A DNA stretch of 29,673 nucleotides from an uncultured Oscillospiraceae bacterium (GCA_950097605.1 CATNEU010000001.1:1-29673), one strand, 5' to 3'. Shown: positions 8,384 to 16,167, numbered from the stretch's first letter. Numbers and translations: made by a program. Notes: generated by a model from the sequence alone, not told the origin.

Positions 8384-9160
8384 ATGATTTTGGCAGTCGA
8401 CATCGGCAATACCAATATTTCTGTAGGCGGATTTAAGGATGAGGGGCTAATCTTTGCCGCAAGGATCGCTACCGAGCTCTGCAAATCCGACCAACAGTAT
8501 GCCTGCGAACTGGCGAACATCTTCGGCCTCAACCAAATCAGCCACGAACCCCGCGGAGGCGCTGCGATTTGTTCGGTCGTACCCTCTCTGACAGACGTGC
8601 TGGCAGACGCCGTGCAACTGCTCGGATACGGGCCGGTCGTCAAGGTGGGGCCCGGTGTGAAAACCGGCCTCAACATCAAGCGGGACAATCCCGCCAGCAC
8701 CGGCTGCGATATGGTCTGCAGCGCCGTCGGTGCGCTCGCCGCGTATGCGCTGCCCTGCATCATCATCGACATGGGGACCGCAACCACCATCTCGGCGCTC
8801 GACCGCACCGGCACGCTTGCCGGCGCTTCGATCCTGCCGGGCGTGCGGATCTCCCTGGATGCACTGCGGGGCCACGCCGCCCTGCTGCCGGATGTGGAAA
8901 TCGAGCCGCCGTCCCAGCTCATCGGCAAAAACACCGCCGATTCCATGAAATCGGGGATCGTTTACGGCGCCGCCAGCATGCTCGACGGCATGGTGGCCCG
9001 CTTTGAGCACGAGCTGGGCGGCCCCTGCACCGCCGTGGCGACGGGCGGCCTTGCGGGCCGGATCGTCCCCTACTGCAAGCGGGATATCCTGCTCGACGAA
9101 ACCCTGACGCTGCAGGGGCTCCACCGCATCTTTTTAAAGAACAAAGGACATCGGGAATAG
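8384..9160 (+). CDS. coaX: Type III pantothenate kinase
   Basis: 258 residues, the normal CoaX length. The N-terminus MILAVDIGNTNISVGGF carries the DxGNTx phosphate-binding motif of the ASKHA fold; IIDMGTATTISAL near residue 128 is the second (D-x-GTA-T) motif, and GASILPGVRISLDAL matches the GxxIxPGxxxSxxAL block. The enzyme phosphorylates pantothenate with ATP, the first committed step of coenzyme A synthesis; type III enzymes need a monovalent cation and are not inhibited by CoA. GGGGG lies about 8 nt before the ATG. It is followed 55 nt later by an ECF S-component gene with no terminator between, so the two are probably one operon for taking up and trapping pantothenate. Confidence 0.95.
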   Translation: MILAVDIGNTNISVGGFKDEGLIFAARIATELCKSDQQYACELANIFGLNQISHEPRGGAAICSVVPSLTDVLADAVQLLGYGPVVKVGPGVKTGLNIKRDNPASTGCDMVCSAVGALAAYALPCIIIDMGTATTISALDRTGTLAGASILPGVRISLDALRGHAALLPDVEIEPPSQLIGKNTADSMKSGIVYGAASMLDGMVARFEHELGGPCTAVATGGLAGRIVPYCKRDILLDETLTLQGLHRIFLKNKGHRE

Positions 9161-9215
9161 CGCCGCATAATACGCTGCATCCTGCCATACAGGAGCGGCA
9201 GTAGGAGGAATTCTC

Positions 9216-9857
9216 ATGTCAAACGCATCTCAAAAGACCAGAAAGCTTGTCATTCTGGCGCTCTTCACAGCCATCATTGTGCTGTTCTCGTTCACCCCGC
9301 TGGGCTATATTCCGCTGGGGTTCATGCGCGCAACCACCATCCACATTCCGGTCATCATCGGCGCAATCCTGATGGGGCCTGCGGCGGGCGCGTTTCTGGG
9401 CGGTGTTTTCGGTCTGACCAGCTTCATCAACAACACCTTCAATCCGATCATCACCTCGTTTGTATTCACCCCGGTCTACAGCCTGGGCGATTACCAGGGC
9501 AATTTCTGGAGCCTCGTGATCTGCTTTGTGCCGCGCATTCTGGTCGGCCTGCTCGCGGGACTTGCGTTCCGCTGGTTTGAAAAGCACAGGGTTAATCGCA
9601 CAGTCTCCTATACGATCTCCGGGCTGCTCGGCTCGTTTGTGAACACCTTCCTGGTCATGGGCGGCATCTATGTGTTCTTTGGGGATAGCTACGCCGCCGC
9701 GAAGGACGTCGCGTCCGACGCCATTTTCGGCGTGATCATGGGCGTTGTGGGCGTCAACGGCACAATTGAAGCCGTTATCGCCGCCGTGCTCACCACGGCG
9801 CTCTGCATCCCGCTCATGTCGGTTTCCAAGAAGCTCGGGTTTACCCCCACGCGCTGA
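9216..9857 (+). CDS. ECF transporter S-component, probably pantothenate-specific
   Basis: 213 residues, about six hydrophobic helices. The sequence FTPLGYIPLGF followed by TTIHIPVIIGAILMGP and GAFLGGVFGLTSF is typical of the large S-component family that docks on the shared EcfT/EcfA module. These proteins bind a vitamin at the outer face of the membrane and topple to release it inside. Specificity is inferred from context: it lies directly downstream of coaX under the same promoter, and PanT-type S-components sit next to CoA genes in other Firmicutes. An excellent AGGAGG stands 9 nt before the ATG. No EcfA or EcfT gene is in the window, as expected for the group II (shared-module) type. Another substrate such as a thiamine or nicotinate precursor is possible but less likely. 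Confidence 0.85.
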   Translation: MSNASQKTRKLVILALFTAIIVLFSFTPLGYIPLGFMRATTIHIPVIIGAILMGPAAGAFLGGVFGLTSFINNTFNPIITSFVFTPVYSLGDYQGNFWSLVICFVPRILVGLLAGLAFRWFEKHRVNRTVSYTISGLLGSFVNTFLVMGGIYVFFGDSYAAAKDVASDAIFGVIMGVVGVNGTIEAVIAAVLTTALCIPLMSVSKKLGFTPTR

Positions 9858-9875
9858 GGGCAAGCCCTATAGATA

Positions 9876-9927
9876 ACAAAAGGAGAATACCCGGACTGCT
9901 GCAGTGGTCCGGGTATTCTCCTTTTGT
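9876..9927. terminator. Bidirectional intrinsic terminator
   Basis: A perfect 20-bp stem (9876-9895 with 9908-9927) with a 12-nt loop and T runs on both strands. It separates the coaX operon from the convergent lipoprotein gene. Confidence 0.9.
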
Positions 9928-9944
9928 TAGCAATCTCGTGCCGC

Positions 9945-10412
9945 TCATCCAACCGTGAATTCCGCGGTCAGCGTCAGCGCCTCTCCCTTTTCGGGATACA
10001 GCGTCTTGACCGCGCGATATTTGCCGTTGGTAAGCTTGCCGTAATAATATGCAATGTTAAACACGTTTTCTCTTGTGTTGCCCGGATACAGCAGATAGCC
10101 GATATCCGTCCAGGCGGCATCGTCGAGCATCGGGACCGCGTACCAGGTCCCGTCCCGATACGTCTCCAGACCGGTCTGCTCTCCATAGGTATACTGTGTT
10201 TCGGATTGATTTTGCAAAACCAGCGTCGCGCAGGCCGCGCCCGCAGAAACGCTCTCCTCCGGGATTGAAAGCGCCACGCCGCCCTCCTGCGGCTGGGCGG
10301 AGGAAAGGCTGGACTTTTGCAGGCTGCTCGTGTCCGTGTCGCCCGCGGCGGCGCAACCGGTCATCGCGGCCGCCAGGCAGAGCAGAACGGCTGCAAGAAA
10401 CCAATTTTTCAT
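9945..10412 (-). CDS. Lipoprotein with bacterial Ig-like fold (Big_14-like)
   Basis: 155 residues. The N-terminus MKNWFLAAVLLCLAAAMTGC is a lipoprotein signal peptide with Cys20 as the lipidation site, followed by a Ser/Gln-rich linker to about residue 45. The rest (SIPEESVSAG, ATLVLQNQS, TYGEQTGLETYRDGTWYAV, PGNTRENVFNIAYYYGKLTNGKYRAVKTL) has the shape of a small extracytoplasmic immunoglobulin-like domain found in many clostridial lipoproteins: a description of strength, a W-Y strand, then a YG-L-GKYR hairpin. Function is unknown; surface anchoring on the outer face of the membrane is inferred. GGGGA precedes the ATG. It is a single gene between two strong terminators. Confidence 0.75.
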   Translation of the reverse strand: MKNWFLAAVLLCLAAAMTGCAAAGDTDTSSLQKSSLSSAQPQEGGVALSIPEESVSAGAACATLVLQNQSETQYTYGEQTGLETYRDGTWYAVPMLDDAAWTDIGYLLYPGNTRENVFNIAYYYGKLTNGKYRAVKTLYPEKGEALTLTAEFTVG

Positions 10413-10484
10413 TCCAACATCCCCTTCCCCATTTGCTATCCACAGGGCCGCTCCTGCAAAGCCAGACAGTCCTGTACTGTTTGT

Positions 10485-10516
10485 AGTGTACCACAGGCGG
10501 TTGGATTATATGTCAA
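10485..10516 (-). promoter_or_regulatory. Candidate promoter of the lipoprotein gene
   Basis: Consensus TTGACA on the minus strand (10511-10516) and an extended -10 TGGTACACT (10485-10493), but the spacer to TACACT is 20 bp, longer than ideal. A TATAAT overlaps just after the -35 (10505-10510) and might be used instead. Confidence 0.4.
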
Positions 10517-10557
10517 GATTCTCTGAACAATGAGGCCCTATTTTATGACGAGTACAC

Positions 10558-10604
10558 GAAAAGCCGCATCATGTCCGGAATCTTCCGGCCATAATACGGC
10601 TTTC
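10558..10604 (-). terminator. Intrinsic terminator of the fructose operon
   Basis: A long hairpin with a few mismatches (arms 10558-10580 and 10582-10604) ending in CGGCTTTTC on the minus strand, 19 nt after the HPr gene. Confidence 0.75.
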
Positions 10605-10622
10605 TGGTGCATCCATTGCACG

Positions 10623-10880
10623 TTAAAGGTTTTCTGCAAAAAATTTCTGCAACTCCTCGCAGGCCTTCTGCTCGGTATCGCCCTCGATCACAATGCGGAC
10701 TTCCTCGCCCTGCTTCACACCAAGGCCCATGACGGCAAGCAGGCGTTTTGCATCGGCGCTTTTGTCGCCCTTCCAGATGGTGATTGAGTCGCCGTACGCT
10801 TTGGTCTGCTTGACCAATAGGCCCGCCGGCCTCGCATGCATGCCCTGGCTGTCCGTGATCGTATAGGTAAATTCTTTCAT
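10623..10880 (-). CDS. HPr-family phosphocarrier protein lacking Ser46
   Basis: 85 residues. The motif GMHARPAG carries the phosphoryl-accepting histidine. With the start set at ATG 10880, 7 nt after AAGGAG, this histidine is residue 15, as in classical HPr; the longer reading frame from 10886 begins only 1-2 nt after the ribosome site and would shift it to 17. HPr passes phosphate from enzyme I to EIIA domains. The regulatory site of Firmicute HPr, Ser46 in the context K-S-I-M-G-V-M, reads K-R-L-L-A-V-M here: position 46 is Arg. This HPr therefore cannot be phosphorylated at Ser46 by HPr kinase. It is the last gene of the fructose operon, 48 nt after fruA, and probably acts as a dedicated phosphate carrier for it. 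Confidence 0.92.
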   Translation of the reverse strand: MKEFTYTITDSQGMHARPAGLLVKQTKAYGDSITIWKGDKSADAKRLLAVMGLGVKQGEEVRIVIEGDTEQKACEELQKFFAENL

Positions 10881-10928
10881 GTCCATTCTCCTTTTTGTTG
10901 GAATCCTGTCATCCGGAGGGGCGCGTTT

Positions 10929-12848
10929 TTACGCCTTCTGCCGGATCGGACGTTTTAAAATGGCGAGCAACGCCATGCCCACAACGGAACCGATGACCAG
11001 CGCCGCGAGATACAGCATGGGATGGCCGATGACCGGCGTGACGAAAATGCCGCCGTGCGGCGCGCGAAGCGTGCACCCAAAGAGCATCGACAGGCCGCCG
11101 GCCACCGCCGCGCCCGCGACGCTCGCCGGGATCACCCGCAGCGGGTCTGCGGCGGCAAACGGGATGGCGCCCTCTGTGATAAACGATAGTCCCATTATAT
11201 AGTTGGTCAGACCGGATTGTCTTTCTTTTTTTGTGAACCGATTTTTAAAGAATGTCGTACAGAGTGCGATTGCAAGCGGCGGAACCATGCCGCCAATCAT
11301 CACGGCGGCCATAATCTCAAACTGGCCGTTTGCAATCGCCGCCGTGCCAAATACATACGCCGCCTTGTTAAACGGCCCGCCCATATCAATCGCCATCATG
11401 CCGCCCAGCAGGACGCCCAGCAACACCCGGCTGCTCTCGCCCATGCTGCCAAGCGCCCGGCTCATCCAATCGTTGAGCGCGCTCACAGGCGGGTTGATGA
11501 TAAACACGCAGAGCGCGCCGATGAGCAGGATGCCGATAACTGGATAGAGCAGCACCGGTTTGATGCCCTCCAGGCTGGCCGGCAGCTTGTCGAACAGCTT
11601 CCGCAGCCCGGCCACGAGATAGCCCGCCGCGAAGCCCGCGAGCAGCGCGCCCAGAAAGCCCGAGCCGCCGTTTGCGCACAGCATGCCGCCCACAAAGCCG
11701 ACTGCAAGCGCCGGGCGGTCCCCAATGCTCATTGCGATAAACCCGGAGAGCACCGGCAGCATGAAACCGAAAGCCGTATCCCCCACCGTCTTGAGAAACG
11801 CCGCAAACGGCGTGTTCTTACCGAAGTTGGCGGGGTTGATTTCATAGTTGTCGAATAAAAACGCCAGCGCGATCAGGATGCCGCCGCCGATGACGAACGG
11901 CAGCATATGCGAAACGCCGTTCATGAGGTGCTTGTAAATCCGGCGGCCGGCGCTCTCGTGTTCACCGGTTCCGCTGTCCGCCGCGTCTCCGCGTGTCCGG
12001 CTGTGGTAGACCGGCACGCCGCCGCTGGCCGCCTCCTCGAGCAGCGCGCCGGCTTTGTTGATGCCGTTTGCGACCTTGGTAATCAGCACCGGTTTGCCGT
12101 CGAACCGCTCCATCTCAATGTTTTTGTCGGCTGCGACAATGATGCAGTCGCAGTCCGCAATCTCCTGTTTGGTCAGCACGTTTTTGGCGCCGCCCGAGCC
12201 GTCGGTTTCCACCTTGATCGAAATTCCCAGCTCCCTCGCTTTGCTTTCCAGGCTCTCGGCGGCCATATAGGTGTGCGCGATGCCGGTTGGGCAGGCCGTT
12301 ACGGCGAGCAGGCGGTATCCGCCGTTTTGTTCCGGCTTCTTTTGCGCCGCCGTTCCCGTCTGCCCGGCGGGCGCCTCACCGAACTTTGCCTGCTCCGCCT
12401 CGTCCACCGCGCGCAGGAACGCACGCTTATCGGGCGCGGCAATCAGTTTGTTCCGGAAATCCTCGTCCATCAGCAGCACGCTCAGCCGGGCCAAAACGTC
12501 AAGGTGCACGTTTTCCTTTGTGTCCGGCGCGGCGATCAGAAAAATCAGATAGGCCGGTTCGCCGTCTAGACAGTCGTAGTCCACACCGTCTTTCACGACC
12601 ATCGCGGCAAGCCCCGGCGCTTTGACCGCATCGGTCTTGGCGTGCGGAATCGCAACGCCCTCGCCGATGCCCGTCGAACCCTCCTCCTCGCGCGCGAGCA
12701 CCGCCTGTTTATACCGCTCCACATCGCTCAGTTTACCGGTTGCGTCCATCAGCGCCACCATCCGGTCGATGGCCTCCCGTTTGTCCGCCGCCCGTCCGTT
12801 TAATGCAATACCGTTTTCCTGCAACAAATCGGTGATCCGCATCGTCAT
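10929..12848 (-). CDS. fruA: PTS fructose transporter EIIABC
   Basis: 639 residues with three domains in order. EIIA(Fru) covers about 1-150, with the active-site histidine in GVAIPHAKTD near residue 69. After a Gly/Ala/Gln linker, EIIB covers about 180-280, with the phosphocysteine in AVTACPTGIAHTY near residue 186. EIIC covers about 300-639, with about eight to ten membrane helices (SHMLPFVIGGGILIALAF begins it). The protein imports fructose and releases fructose-1-phosphate into the cytoplasm. Start: the longest frame opens with GTG at 12869, but GGAGAGG lies 6 nt before ATG 12848, 13 nt after the end of fruK. It is followed by the HPr gene, giving the operon its own phosphate carrier. Confidence 0.96.
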   Translation of the reverse strand: MTMRITDLLQENGIALNGRAADKREAIDRMVALMDATGKLSDVERYKQAVLAREEEGSTGIGEGVAIPHAKTDAVKAPGLAAMVVKDGVDYDCLDGEPAYLIFLIAAPDTKENVHLDVLARLSVLLMDEDFRNKLIAAPDKRAFLRAVDEAEQAKFGEAPAGQTGTAAQKKPEQNGGYRLLAVTACPTGIAHTYMAAESLESKARELGISIKVETDGSGGAKNVLTKQEIADCDCIIVAADKNIEMERFDGKPVLITKVANGINKAGALLEEAASGGVPVYHSRTRGDAADSGTGEHESAGRRIYKHLMNGVSHMLPFVIGGGILIALAFLFDNYEINPANFGKNTPFAAFLKTVGDTAFGFMLPVLSGFIAMSIGDRPALAVGFVGGMLCANGGSGFLGALLAGFAAGYLVAGLRKLFDKLPASLEGIKPVLLYPVIGILLIGALCVFIINPPVSALNDWMSRALGSMGESSRVLLGVLLGGMMAIDMGGPFNKAAYVFGTAAIANGQFEIMAAVMIGGMVPPLAIALCTTFFKNRFTKKERQSGLTNYIMGLSFITEGAIPFAAADPLRVIPASVAGAAVAGGLSMLFGCTLRAPHGGIFVTPVIGHPMLYLAALVIGSVVGMALLAILKRPIRQKA

Positions 12849-12861
12849 CCGTCTCCTCTCC

Positions 12862-13770
12862 TCATGCACCCAGTGTTTGCAGCAACTTCAAAACTTCCTC
12901 TTTGGTGGCCAATTGCTCGGAAAAGGCGCTCGCGCTTCCCGCCGCAAGCCCCATCCGGAATGCGTGCCGGTAGTCCTGCGTTTCCAAATAGCCCGCCAGG
13001 AATCCCGCGACCATCGAATCTCCCGCGCCGGTGGAATTGACCACCTTTCCGCGCGGCGGCAGGCTGTACAGGGTCTGCCCGTCCTCGGTCGCCAGCAGCG
13101 CGCCGTCTCCCGCCATCGAAACCAGCACGTTGCGCGCACCCTTCTCCTGCAGCCGCTTTGCGTGCGCGGCAATTTCCTCGGGCGTGCGCAGCGTCTTGTC
13201 AAACAGCTCTCCGAGCTCGTGGTGGTTTGGCTTGATTAAAAACGGGCGGTAGGCCAGCGATCCCAGCAGCAGTTCCCCCGTCGCGTCCACAACCGCATCG
13301 ACCCCGCGCCCTGCCAGCCGTTTTTGCATGGTCTGGTAGAGATCCGGCGGCAGCGAGCCCGGAATGCTGCCCGCCAGCACGACGATGTCCCCGCCGGTCA
13401 GCCTGTCGAGCTTTTCAAACAGCGCCTGCAGCGCGTGCGCGGGAATCTCGGGACCCGCGCCGTTGATCTCGCTCTCCTGGTCGGATTTGAGCTTGACGTT
13501 GATGCGTGAGCATCCGGTTTCAAGGCGGATAAAGTCGGTTCTGCACCCATATGCCCGGACGCCCCGTTCGATCTCACTGCCCGTGAAGCCCGCGACAAAT
13601 CCCAGCGCCACGCTTTCGACTCCCAGATTTTTGAGCACCCAGGAGACGTTGACGCCCTTTCCGCCATAGAGCACCTCCTCCGACCGCGTCCGGTTCACAG
13701 CGCCGGGAACAAAGTGCTCCACCCGGACAATATAATCCAGCGAAGGGTTGCATGTTACGGTGTATATCAT
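12862..13770 (-). CDS. fruK: 1-phosphofructokinase
   Basis: 302 residues, PfkB (ribokinase-like) family. The N-terminus MIYTVTCNPSLDYIVRV is the typical start of LacC/FruK enzymes; GGKGVNVSWVLKNLG is the first substrate-binding block, and VNSTGAGDSMVAGFLAGY near residue 247 is PfkB signature 2 with the catalytic Asp in GAGD. It converts fructose-1-phosphate, the product of FruA, to fructose-1,6-bisphosphate with ATP. Its ATG overlaps the fruR stop by 4 nt (ATGA), so the two are translationally coupled; GGGAGGT stands 9 nt upstream. Tagatose-6-phosphate kinase is the main alternative by sequence alone, but the neighbours decide for fructose. Confidence 0.95.
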   Translation of the reverse strand: MIYTVTCNPSLDYIVRVEHFVPGAVNRTRSEEVLYGGKGVNVSWVLKNLGVESVALGFVAGFTGSEIERGVRAYGCRTDFIRLETGCSRINVKLKSDQESEINGAGPEIPAHALQALFEKLDRLTGGDIVVLAGSIPGSLPPDLYQTMQKRLAGRGVDAVVDATGELLLGSLAYRPFLIKPNHHELGELFDKTLRTPEEIAAHAKRLQEKGARNVLVSMAGDGALLATEDGQTLYSLPPRGKVVNSTGAGDSMVAGFLAGYLETQDYRHAFRMGLAAGSASAFSEQLATKEEVLKLLQTLGA

Positions 13771-14519
13771 GTGCGGTCAACCTCCCATACATTGGTATAG
13801 CCCTGTAGTTCCTGTTCCTCCAGCCTGGTGGTGATCACCGTTGCGTCCGCGAGCTGCCCGAACGTCACGGGGGCAATCCGGCCGAACTTGGCCGCGTCGG
13901 CCAGCACAAAGCACGCACGGCATTTGCGCATCGCCTCCTGCTTGACGAGGGCCTCGGGCACGTCGGGCGTGCTATAGCCCATCTCCAGGTGGACGCCGTT
14001 GGTTCCGAAAAAGCCCTTGGTGAAGTTGTATTTCCGCAGACTTTCCAGCGCTTCGGTCCCAACGACGGCTTCGGTCGCGAGCTTGATCTCGCCGCCGAGC
14101 ACAAACGCGCGGCAGCCGTGCTGCACCAGCTTTTTGGCATGCACCGTCCCGTTTGTCACAAATACGGCGCGTTTTTCGGTGATAAACGCGAGCATCGCCT
14201 CGGTTGTGGTGCCCGCGTCGATGTACACAAAATCGTCCTTTTCGATCAGCGAAGCCGCAAACCGGCCGATGCGCTTTTTTTCGTCGGCGTGCAGCTCCTG
14301 CCGGGACGCGACGTCGTCGTCCTTTGCGGCATAGTCCGCGTCGATTGCCGTCGCGCCGCCATGCACTTTGTGGAGCTTGCCCATATTGTGCAGCGCCGCC
14401 AGGTCGCGCCGGATGGTGGACTCCGAAGTGTCCAGCAGCCCGGTCAGCTCGGCAACCGTGACGGCGGGTTTCTCCACCAGTATTTTTAGTATGGCCGCAA
14501 ATCTTTCTTCCATCAGCAT
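13767..14519 (-). CDS. fruR: DeoR-family repressor of the fructose operon
   Basis: 250 residues. Residues about 3-55 form the DeoR helix-turn-helix (VTVAELTGLLDTSESTIRRDLAAL then GKLHKVHGGA), and the rest is the DeoR sensor domain with the D-x-G-T-T-T sugar-phosphate motif (YIDAGTTTEAML near residue 90) and FVTNGTVHAKKL. Family members bind a phosphorylated sugar, here probably fructose-1-phosphate, and release DNA. Start: the frame opens at GTG 14528, but AGGAGAGG lies 8 nt before ATG 14519. It is the first gene of its own operon, so it is probably autoregulated through the repeats at 14572-14599. Confidence 0.93.
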   Translation of the reverse strand: MLMEERFAAILKILVEKPAVTVAELTGLLDTSESTIRRDLAALHNMGKLHKVHGGATAIDADYAAKDDDVASRQELHADEKKRIGRFAASLIEKDDFVYIDAGTTTEAMLAFITEKRAVFVTNGTVHAKKLVQHGCRAFVLGGEIKLATEAVVGTEALESLRKYNFTKGFFGTNGVHLEMGYSTPDVPEALVKQEAMRKCRACFVLADAAKFGRIAPVTFGQLADATVITTRLEEQELQGYTNVWEVDRT

Positions 14520-14546
14520 CCGGATCACCTCTCCTGTTCTATTTTG

Positions 14547-14575
14547 ATGATACCACCACTTTCAGCTAAAATCAA
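14547..14575 (-). promoter_or_regulatory. Promoter of the fructose operon
   Basis: On the minus strand TTGATT (14570-14575), 17-bp spacer, TATCAT (14547-14552) with a TGG extended -10. It is 28 bp before fruR. Confidence 0.7.
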
Positions 14576-14599
14576 TCATATTCAATCAAAAACATTCAC
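14572..14599. promoter_or_regulatory. Probable FruR operator repeats
   Basis: TCAATCA occurs at 14572-14578 and again at 14582-14588 (period 10), followed by the related CATTCAC at 14593-14599 (period 11). The first copy overlaps the -35. Direct repeats at about one helical turn are typical DeoR-family operators. Confidence 0.55.
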
Positions 14600-14814
14600 A
14601 AATAATCATCTGCATTTTTGGGCAAACGGAACACCCACCCGGCTTGCGGCTGGGCCGCTTTTGCATAATACGGAGACCGCACGCGGTTTCCACCACCGCT
14701 TGCACACAACCCCGCGCAAAACCAGTCAAACAGCCCCGCAAATTCCATCATCCCCACAGGTAAAGCCTGCACGGATTTGACCCAAACCATGCAAAGCAGC
14801 CGCCGACAATACGC
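14600..14814. other. Gene-free spacer
   Basis: Between the fructose promoter region and the next terminator I see no credible reading frame with a ribosome site, and no recognisable RNA or repeat. Confidence 0.5.
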
Positions 14815-14864
14815 AAAAAAGCCGCGAAATCCACCGGGCCGCACCCGGTTGACACGCGGCTTTT
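14815..14864 (-). terminator. Intrinsic terminator of the nitroreductase operon
   Basis: An outer stem AAAAGCCGCG/CGCGGCTTTT encloses an inner hairpin (14833-14838 with 14844-14849). On the minus strand it is followed by a run of T. Confidence 0.8.
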
Positions 14865-14889
14865 CGTCTTTTGATGGATGTGGGCCGGT

Positions 14890-15252
14890 CTATTCGCCCT
14901 TGCACCGGGCCTCCCACTCGTTTTGCTTGAACCCGACCAGCACGAAGTCCTCTCCCACTGCAAGCGGCCGTTTGACCAGCATGCCGTTCGAGGCCAGCAG
15001 CGCGAGTTGCTCATCCTCGCTCATTCCAGGCAACCTGTCCTTGAGTTCCAAGGCGCGGTAGACCTGCCCGCTCGTGTTGAAAAAGCGCTTGAGCGGCAGC
15101 CCGCTGCGCGCCTGCCAGTTGCGCAGTTCCTCGACGGTGGGCGGCTGCTCCACAATGTGCCGGCCGTCAAATGCAACGCCCTGCGCCTCCAGCCAGCCCT
15201 TTGCCTTGCGGCAAGTGCTGCATTTGGGGTATTCCACAAACAAAATCCTCAT
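14890..15252 (-). CDS. ArsC/Spx-family thioredoxin-like protein
   Basis: 120 residues. MRILFVEYPKCSTCRKAKGWL places a CxxC in the thioredoxin-like position of the ArsC/Spx/MgsR family, followed by the helix block VEQPPTVEELRNW, RFFNTSGQVYRAL, and the C-terminal LLASNGMLVKRPLAVG, which carries the conserved K-R-P segment. In this family the N-terminal Cys is either the arsenate reductase nucleophile or a redox switch (Spx). The (M)LVKRPL(V) motif fits the YffB/ArsC-like branch, so a reductase or glutathione/thiol-dependent function is more likely than RNA polymerase binding. Start ATG 15252 has AGGAGG 7 nt upstream; the upstream extension to 15315 overlaps ywbE and is rejected. Last gene of the operon, overlapping ywbE by 4 nt. 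Confidence 0.85.
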   Translation of the reverse strand: MRILFVEYPKCSTCRKAKGWLEAQGVAFDGRHIVEQPPTVEELRNWQARSGLPLKRFFNTSGQVYRALELKDRLPGMSEDEQLALLASNGMLVKRPLAVGEDFVLVGFKQNEWEARCKGE

Positions 15253-15467
15253 GACGGTTCCTCCTTTTCGTCCGGCAGAACGGCCTGCACCCGCCCCACC
15301 TGGTCCCCCTCGCACAGCATCACCTTAATGCCGTGCGGATGGGTGGCGCTGTTGGTCAAAATCCGTTTTACATGGCCGCGCGTGCGCTTGCCGCTGCGCT
15401 GGTCCGCTTTGAGAACGATGTCCACGCAGGCGCCGATCCGGATGTCGCTCCGATTTTTTCCGTCCAA
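15249..15467 (-). CDS. YwbE-family small protein (DUF2196)
   Basis: 72 residues from a TTG start: TTG 15467 lies 6 nt after GGGAGGT, whereas the in-frame ATG at 15488 is upstream of that site and inside the nitroreductase gene. The start MDGKNRSDIRIGACVDIVLK followed by DQRSGKRTRGHVKRILT, then THPHGIKVML and QVGRVQ, matches the YwbE family, short basic proteins of KOW/SH3-like shape found in many Firmicutes. The family function is not known; a nucleic-acid role is plausible from the fold. ATGA overlap joins it to the ArsC-like gene, and it begins 4 nt after the nitroreductase stop, so the three genes are one operon. Confidence 0.85.
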   Translation of the reverse strand: MDGKNRSDIRIGACVDIVLKADQRSGKRTRGHVKRILTNSATHPHGIKVMLCEGDQVGRVQAVLPDEKEEPS

Positions 15468-15471
15468 GCCG

Positions 15472-16098
15472 TTACCTCCCGCTTTCATGCGCGCTAGGAC
15501 CGCAGCCAAACACCTTTACCCGGTTCTGAATCGGCTCGAAGGACTTAGGACCCGGCGCGGCTTCCGGCGTGCCGAACGGCATTTGGGCAATCATCCGCCA
15601 GCTCTCGGGCAGCTCCCAGCGCGCACGCACCCGCTCGTCGATCAGCGGATTGTAGTGCTGCAAGGTGGCGCCCAGCCCCGCTAGTTCCAGCAGAGTCCAA
15701 ACCGCAAACTGCAACATCCCGTTTGCCTGCTGGGCCCATACAGGGAAGTGATCGCTGTATTGGGCATACTGTGCCGCAAACGACCGCGTGACCGAATCGT
15801 CATCGAAAAACAGCACGGTGCCGTGCCCTGCCGCAAAGCCCGCGAGCTTTTGCGCCGTTTGGGCAAACTGCTCCGCGGGTACGACCTCGCGCAGGCAGTC
15901 CTCCGCAATTTTCCAAAGTGCATGGTGCTCGTCCCCCAGCAGCAGCACGGCCCGGCTGCTCTGCATGTGGAACGCCGAGGGCGTGTATTGCACCGCCTCC
16001 TGCACCAGCCTGCGCAGCGCCGCGTCGTCAACCGGGGAACCGCCGCCGATTGCATAGATGCTCCGGCGTGTTTTGATCGCGTTTAAAAAATTTTCCAT
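15472..16098 (-). CDS. Nitroreductase-family flavoprotein (HB1-type)
   Basis: 208 residues. The N-terminus AIKTRRSIYAIG is the nitroreductase R-R-S-x FMN-binding motif; QYTPSAFHMQSSRAVLLLG and TLLELAGLGATLQHYNP complete the FMN site, and the length fits the compact family related to fungal HB1 (fatty acid repression mutant). Such enzymes use FMN and NAD(P)H to reduce nitro compounds, quinones or other electrophiles in the cytoplasm. AGGAGG stands 7 nt before the ATG. First gene of the operon with ywbE and the ArsC-like gene; with the divergent MerR-family regulator this suggests a redox or xenobiotic response group. Confidence 0.88.
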   Translation of the reverse strand: MENFLNAIKTRRSIYAIGGGSPVDDAALRRLVQEAVQYTPSAFHMQSSRAVLLLGDEHHALWKIAEDCLREVVPAEQFAQTAQKLAGFAAGHGTVLFFDDDSVTRSFAAQYAQYSDHFPVWAQQANGMLQFAVWTLLELAGLGATLQHYNPLIDERVRARWELPESWRMIAQMPFGTPEAAPGPKSFEPIQNRVKVFGCGPSAHESGR

Positions 16099-16138
16099 AA
16101 TTTTGCCTCCTCGCTATGCGCTTGCATCGCCGGCCGCT

Positions 16139-16167
16139 TTGACAGGCCGGGCAATGCACTGTATACT
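16139..16167 (+). promoter_or_regulatory. Second upstream promoter facing the MerR-family gene
   Basis: Consensus TTGACA (16139-16144), 17-bp spacer, TATACT (16162-16167). It lies in the divergent region, and a transcript from it would cross the nitroreductase promoter at 16221-16249. Confidence 0.55.
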
